DNA of 64,000 nucleotides from Streptomyces longhuiensis (GTDB lineage: Bacteria; Actinomycetota; Actinomycetes; Streptomycetales; Streptomycetaceae): contig NZ_CP085173.1 of assembly GCF_020616555.1 (NCBI RefSeq), forward strand, positions 6,712,001 through 6,776,000, written 5' to 3'. Below are positions 60,493 to 64,000 of the stretch, in pieces (position 1 is the first letter of the stretch; the number at the start of each line of letters is the position of its first letter). The notes beneath the pieces were generated by a model. The model saw only the letters and a list, made by a program, of their open reading frames with translations, did no database searches and was not told the DNA's origin. Made by a program: the position numbers and the translations under genes.

Positions 60493-61767
60493 ATGGCGTA
60501 CGCATCCGGGGAATCCGCAGCCACGTGGACGCGCAGGGCGGCACTGGTAGCCGCGCTGACCGTGACCGTGACGACCACCGCGCTCCTGCCCGCCGGGCCC
60601 GCGGCAGCCGACGGTGAGCAGTGCACCTTCGGCCCGAAGAACCCCAAGTACTCGGGCCGCCCCTGGTCGCTCCAGCGCGTCCTGCTCGACGACCTGTGGA
60701 GCGAGACCAAGGGCAAGGGCGTCAAGGTCGCCGTCATCGACACGGGCGTTGACGTCAAGAACGCACAGCTCACCCGCGCCGTGGACACGTCCAAGGGCAA
60801 GAACCTGCTGCCCAAGGGCCTCAAGGACGACAACGGCAGCAAGATCGAACGCGGCAAGGAGAACGGCACCACCGACACCGTGGGCCACGGCACCCGCGTC
60901 GCGGGCATCATCGCCGCGCGCCCGGCCAAGGGCACCGGTTTCGTGGGCCTGGCCCCCGAGGCCACGATCATCCCGATCCAGCAGAACGACGCGGAGGGCC
61001 ACGGCACGGCCGAGACTCTCGCATCGGCCATCCTGTACGCGAAGTCCGTGGGCGCCCAGGTCATCAACATCTCGCAGGACACGGCGAACGCGGTCAAGCC
61101 CGCCCCGCAGCTGGAGGCGGCGGTCAACTCGGCCCTCGCCGCCAAGATCGTGGTCGTCGCCTCGGCAGGAAACGACGGCCTGGACGGCAAGGTGAAGAAG
61201 ACCTACCCGGCGTCGTTCCCCGGCGTCCTGGCGGTCGCGGCCTCGGACCGCAACAACGAACGAGCCGCGTTCTCCCAGTCGGGCGACTTCGTGGGCGTGG
61301 CCGCGCCGGGCGTGGACATGGTCTCCACGGTCCCGGGCGCCGGCCACTGCTCGGACAACGGAACCAGCTTCTCCGCCCCCTATGTGGCCGGAGTCGCGGC
61401 CCTCGTCAAGGCGAAGCACCCCGACTGGACGGCGGCCGAGGTCGTCGCCCAGATCGAACAGACCGCGGAACGCTCGACCTCGGGCCACGACATCCTGGTC
61501 GGCTGGGGCGTCGTCGACCCCGTCCGCGCGGTCACGGAGGATCCGGATCACCCGATCGAGTCCCCGTCCCCCGACGAGGGCGTCACCCGCGCGGAGGCTC
61601 CTACGGCGGCGAAACTCCACTTCGGAGAGACGGCGGAGCAGCGCAACACCCGCCTGGCCACGTACACGGTCGTCGGGACCGCGGTGCTGGTGGCGGGCCT
61701 GGGAGGGACGGCCGTCGCGGTACGGGACGCGCGGCGCAGGGGCCGGAACATGGCCCGCCGGGCATGA
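60493..61767 (+). CDS. mycP: Mycosin, type VII secretion subtilisin-like protease
   Basis: 424 residues. A signal peptide (ATWTRRAALVAALTVTV to AAADG) is followed by the subtilisin domain with triad Asp83 (AVIDTGVDV), His132 (GHGTRVAGI) and Ser292 (NGTSFSAPYVAG); Asn227 forms the oxyanion hole. A C-terminal membrane helix (ATYTVVGTAVLVAGLGGTA) and basic tail anchor it. All active residues are intact. Mycosins process substrates and stabilise the ESX complex on the outer face. It is in an operon with eccB and overlaps the next gene by 4 bases. Confidence 0.94.
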   Translation: MAYASGESAATWTRRAALVAALTVTVTTTALLPAGPAAADGEQCTFGPKNPKYSGRPWSLQRVLLDDLWSETKGKGVKVAVIDTGVDVKNAQLTRAVDTSKGKNLLPKGLKDDNGSKIERGKENGTTDTVGHGTRVAGIIAARPAKGTGFVGLAPEATIIPIQQNDAEGHGTAETLASAILYAKSVGAQVINISQDTANAVKPAPQLEAAVNSALAAKIVVVASAGNDGLDGKVKKTYPASFPGVLAVAASDRNNERAAFSQSGDFVGVAAPGVDMVSTVPGAGHCSDNGTSFSAPYVAGVAALVKAKHPDWTAAEVVAQIEQTAERSTSGHDILVGWGVVDPVRAVTEDPDHPIESPSPDEGVTRAEAPTAAKLHFGETAEQRNTRLATYTVVGTAVLVAGLGGTAVAVRDARRRGRNMARRA

Positions 61768-62366
61768 ACGCGATGAGCATGATCAGCTTCGCGCTCGCCG
61801 CCGTGCTTCTGCTGGCGGCCTGTGTGAAGGCCGATCGCGTACGGGCCTGGCGCCACGCCTTCAACCCTTCGGGGGACGAACTCCCTGACGCCGCCTTCAC
61901 CGTCGGACGCGTCGTCTTCGTGGTCCTGGCGGGAGTCGTGGCCTTCTCCGGATTCCAACTGCGGGCCGTCGCCGCCGACTCGGTGTGGAGCGACGACGAA
62001 CTGACCGGCGCGGTGCGGCAGGCCACGGACGACCTGGACGGCTACATGTACCGGGACGACGGCTTGAGCACCGACTCCGCCTACTTCGACACCTACGAGT
62101 CGCTGTTCGAGGACAAGGTGGTCCAGTACGGCGGCGGGGGCGCGCCGGAATCCGGCGTGGACGCCGACCCGGCCGCCACGAACACGGACACCGACGCCTA
62201 CTTCACAGTGCGCGCGGACGGAGCGGACGCGGCGTTCTGCACGCACATCCAGCGCAGCCGGCGGGTGCAGGACGACTACACACCGCCGGGCGTCACGGGC
62301 GGCGAGGGAACCCTCACCCAGCGCGCGTACGCATTGGCGGTGACTTCGAGGGAGGGAGCCTGCTGA
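61764..62366 (+). CDS. Two-helix membrane protein of the type VII locus
   Basis: 200 residues. Hydrophobic segments lie at about 4-22 and 46-66, with a basic loop between (KADRVRAWRHAFNPSGDEL). An acidic outside domain of about 130 residues is rich in Asp/Tyr/Ala, with one Cys pair candidate (AAFCTHIQ and the terminal Cys). The ATGA overlap with mycP shows coupled translation. I do not recognise a family; context suggests an accessory membrane part of this secretion system. Confidence 0.78.
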   Translation: MNAMSMISFALAAVLLLAACVKADRVRAWRHAFNPSGDELPDAAFTVGRVVFVVLAGVVAFSGFQLRAVAADSVWSDDELTGAVRQATDDLDGYMYRDDGLSTDSAYFDTYESLFEDKVVQYGGGGAPESGVDADPAATNTDTDAYFTVRADGADAAFCTHIQRSRRVQDDYTPPGVTGGEGTLTQRAYALAVTSREGAC

Positions 62367-62384
62367 AGGCACCCTCCCCCGACG

Positions 62385-62921
62385 TCACAGCTCGTCGCAG
62401 ACGCCCGACCCGGCAGCGGAGTTCGCGTACTCCTTGACGAGCTTGAGCATGTCCGCCGCCGTGGCGGGGCGCGTGGTCCGCGCCGTCACCCAGAGCGAAC
62501 TGTCCGGTCGACCCGAGCACTCCACCCGGCCGACGGCACCGGCCTTGGAGTAGATGAACCGCCCGTCTCCGGTCCTGGTGTCGGTGGGCTCGACGCCGAT
62601 GGCCGACTCGGCCACGTCCCGCGCGGAGGCACCGGCGGCCCGCTTCTCCACACTGCTGGAGAACACGACCTTCCCGTCGACCAGCAGCCGACACCGCTCG
62701 ACACCCACCGCTGACGCGGGCCGAGCCGCAATCGTCTTCCCTGGCGGCAACAACGGCTCGAGAAAGGCGGCGGACACCTTCGTACCGCACAGATCCTCGG
62801 GGGTGGCGTATGCGTGCTCGGGGGCGGGCGAGGCACAGGCGGACGCCGACGCGACCAGGAGCGCGGCACTGAGTGCTGCGGCACAGGCCCAACGGGCCTT
62901 GATGGGCGGGAGTCCTTGCAT
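62385..62921 (-). CDS. Secreted or lipid-anchored protein, possibly DUF3558-like
   Basis: 178 residues from ATG 62921 (an ATG at 62942 adds seven). The signal region RWACAAALSAALLVASASAC lacks Leu at -3, but the Cys could be lipidated. The mature domain has EDLCGTKVSAAFLEPLLPPG, a second Cys in VERCRLLVDGKVVF, a third in VECSGRPDSSLW and the C-terminal Cys in SGVCDEL: four Cys, as in extracytoplasmic actinobacterial domains. Convergent with the preceding gene. The type VII context makes a cell-surface accessory role plausible. Confidence 0.7.
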   Translation of the reverse strand: MQGLPPIKARWACAAALSAALLVASASACASPAPEHAYATPEDLCGTKVSAAFLEPLLPPGKTIAARPASAVGVERCRLLVDGKVVFSSSVEKRAAGASARDVAESAIGVEPTDTRTGDGRFIYSKAGAVGRVECSGRPDSSLWVTARTTRPATAADMLKLVKEYANSAAGSGVCDEL

Positions 62922-63423
62922 CGTGTCTTCCACGTTTCTCATAGTCTTCCGCGCGTTGGGTGAGCCCTTTGCCCCGTGTGCCAGTGCAAGTTGTCCGCCA
63001 GGTCGGACACCTCGGCCCTCGGGGCCATTACGGCCCGTGAGGTCCCTATCGACAGGAGCGGGGTGTCCGTCGAGGGCAAGGAGATGGTGACGGCGATCGG
63101 CGGGGACGGGGGCGCTTGATCATGCCGCACCAACAGCGTTCGGTCACACGGGAGTTACCGAACGCGCAGCTGTCGAGAACGAGTTGCTCACCTGCTCCGG
63201 CCGTGTTGGGCGAACCAGTCGATTTCCCACTTGAGTTCGCCCTCGGGTTGACCTTCTGGCGCAGCGCGCACGGGACGCTCGTCGGGTGCCGGAAAGGGCT
63301 GTGGAGTGGAGTGGTGAAGGGGCGGTGAGGGTTCACTTCGAGGCGCGTTTCCGCTGGTAGCGTGCCTTTGCCCGGTGCTGTCGGGTGTGCGTGCAGTGGC
63401 AGTTGAAAAAAGGGGGAGTCGCC
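62922..63423. other. Long divergent gap before the putative type VII substrate genes
   Basis: About 500 bases between a minus-strand and a plus-strand gene; no credible frame. The region is less G/C-rich than the genes. It holds the perfect inverted repeat 63136-63165, and GGGGGAG at 63412-63418 serves the start at 63424. A -10-like TAGCGT at 63358-63363 lies about 60 bases before that start without a good -35. The size suggests regulated promoters in both directions. Confidence 0.5.
63136..63165. promoter_or_regulatory. Perfect 9-bp inverted repeat upstream of the type VII substrate gene
   Basis: GCGTTCGGT (63136-63144) and ACCGAACGC (63157-63165), spacer of 12. A 21-base centre-to-centre distance (two helical turns) fits a dimeric regulator. 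It stands 260 bases before the gene at 63424 and 215 before the divergent one. Confidence 0.5.
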
Positions 63424-63729
63424 ATGGCTGCGGATCTCGGAGTCGGCCCAGGCGTCTTGAAGCAGGGCGCGAAGGACATCGTGGAAATCCTCAAGCCGGT
63501 CAAGAAGGTGGACCTTGGGGACGCGGCGGATGTGGCCACCAAGGTGGGGAACGATGACGCGGCCGCGTCACTGGTGACTTTCTGCGCGACGTGGGAGTCG
63601 GGGGGCGAGTTCCTGGCCGACTGCGCGGCGACTCTGGCGGACGGACTGGATCAGGCCGACGGTAACTACCGGGACACGGACGAGGCCATCCGCGACGCCG
63701 TGAAGTCCGTGAAGACCGCGCTTTCCTGA
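63424..63729 (+). CDS. Small Esx-like protein, putative type VII substrate or chaperone
   Basis: 101 residues, about the length of WXG100 proteins. Predicted mostly helical, with ATWESGGEFLADCAATLADG in the middle, where a WxG would stand: it reads WES then GG. It ends in a helix (ATLADGLDQADGNYRDTDEA). No signal peptide. The ATG at 63424 has GGGGGAG upstream; the open frame to 63385 lacks a ribosome site. It is followed after 57 bases by a larger WXG-type gene, so the two may form the pair usual in type VII secretion. Confidence 0.75.
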   Translation: MAADLGVGPGVLKQGAKDIVEILKPVKKVDLGDAADVATKVGNDDAAASLVTFCATWESGGEFLADCAATLADGLDQADGNYRDTDEAIRDAVKSVKTALS

Positions 63730-63786
63730 CGGTGTCGAGCCCGGCGCAGACGCAAACTCAAGAACAAGAACAGGGATTCCGCACTC

Positions 63787-64000
63787 ATGGCAGCGACGCT
63801 CGGGTCGACCGACGACCCGAAGGATCTCATTCCGGGGGATGCCGGCAAGCTCGGCGACGTCGAGACCGCTTTCAACAGCTGGTCGGACAAGTTCGAGAAG
63901 ATCGGCGACGGCTTGCGCGACCTGCGCATCAAGGGCTGGGTCGGTCAGGCCAGTGACGCCTTTTGGCCCACCTTGGGCAAGGAAAAGACCAACTGGTACT
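63787..64000 (+). CDS. Putative type VII-secreted modular protein, 3' part missing
   Basis: The first 71 residues are visible; the frame is open to the window end. The N-terminus has DPKDLIPGDAGKLGDVETAF, then a helix with FNSWSDKFEKIGDGLRDLRI and KGWVGQASDAFW, giving a WVG turn between helices, as in WXG/LXG-type export domains of polymorphic toxins. It begins at ATG 63787 (no strong ribosome site nearby). Beside the Esx-like gene and the ESX machinery, export by type VII is the best inference. What the rest encodes, toxin or otherwise, cannot be seen. Confidence 0.7.
   Translation, partial: MAATLGSTDDPKDLIPGDAGKLGDVETAFNSWSDKFEKIGDGLRDLRIKGWVGQASDAFWPTLGKEKTNWY

Overview
The window is chromosomal DNA of very high G+C content from a Streptomyces or close relative. 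The evidence is the G/C-rich third positions, GTG starts, GGAGG-type ribosome sites, overlapping ATGA/GTGA gene junctions, a typical actinobacterial rimP-nusA-ylxR-infB-ylxP-rbfA-truB operon, and the start of an ESX/type VII secretion locus. From memory the gene order matches the conserved core of the Streptomyces chromosome. I see no tRNA, rRNA, CRISPR array, transposase or prophage. The first and last genes run off the window.

1-14.1 kb: a probable polyamine uptake and breakdown region. It has a Pot-type ABC importer (binding protein, ATPase, two permeases), an FAD amine oxidase of the PuuB/DAO type, a GABA-type aminotransferase on the opposite strand, a PucR-family regulator and an aldehyde dehydrogenase. 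Together these would import putrescine/spermidine and take it through aldehyde and amino acid steps toward succinate. Interspersed are a small protein whose ribosome site lies in a long hairpin, a PAP2 phosphatase and a membrane-anchored TraG/HerA-like ATPase.

14.3-24.8 kb: an acyl-CoA dehydrogenase, a small membrane protein, a SecA lacking the C-terminal zinc motif, then the isoprenoid cluster dxr, rseP (site-2 protease) and ispG, followed by a GNAT protein.

24.9-31.1 kb: a DUF1684 protein and a complete five-gene dipeptide/oligopeptide-type ABC importer with overlapping genes, then another GNAT protein. 31.2-35 kb: proS, and convergent to it a kinase-fold protein with no catalytic residues, a ferritin-like protein and a lipoprotein.

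35.1-42.1 kb: the transcription-termination/translation operon from rimP to truB. The infB leader carries three overlapping micro-ORFs. 42.3-46.8 kb: a 1153-residue pseudo-trypsin plus NTPase plus helical-repeat protein, then ribF. 46.9-52.9 kb (minus strand): a second oligopeptide-type ABC importer whose binding protein is anchored by a C-terminal membrane helix.

53.2-64 kb: the left part of a type VII (ESX) locus. An EspI-like Pro-rich MinD/ParA ATPase, a companion protein and eccE lie on the minus strand. eccB, the mycosin mycP, a two-helix membrane protein and two putative small or modular secretion substrates lie on the plus strand. EccC, EccD and the main Esx pair must lie beyond the right edge, if present. 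The most novel-looking signals are the infB leader micro-ORF chain, the ribosome-site hairpin at 5355-5411, the degenerate protease/NTPase at 42306-45767, the pseudokinase at 32995-33888 and the perfect inverted repeat upstream of the type VII substrate gene.
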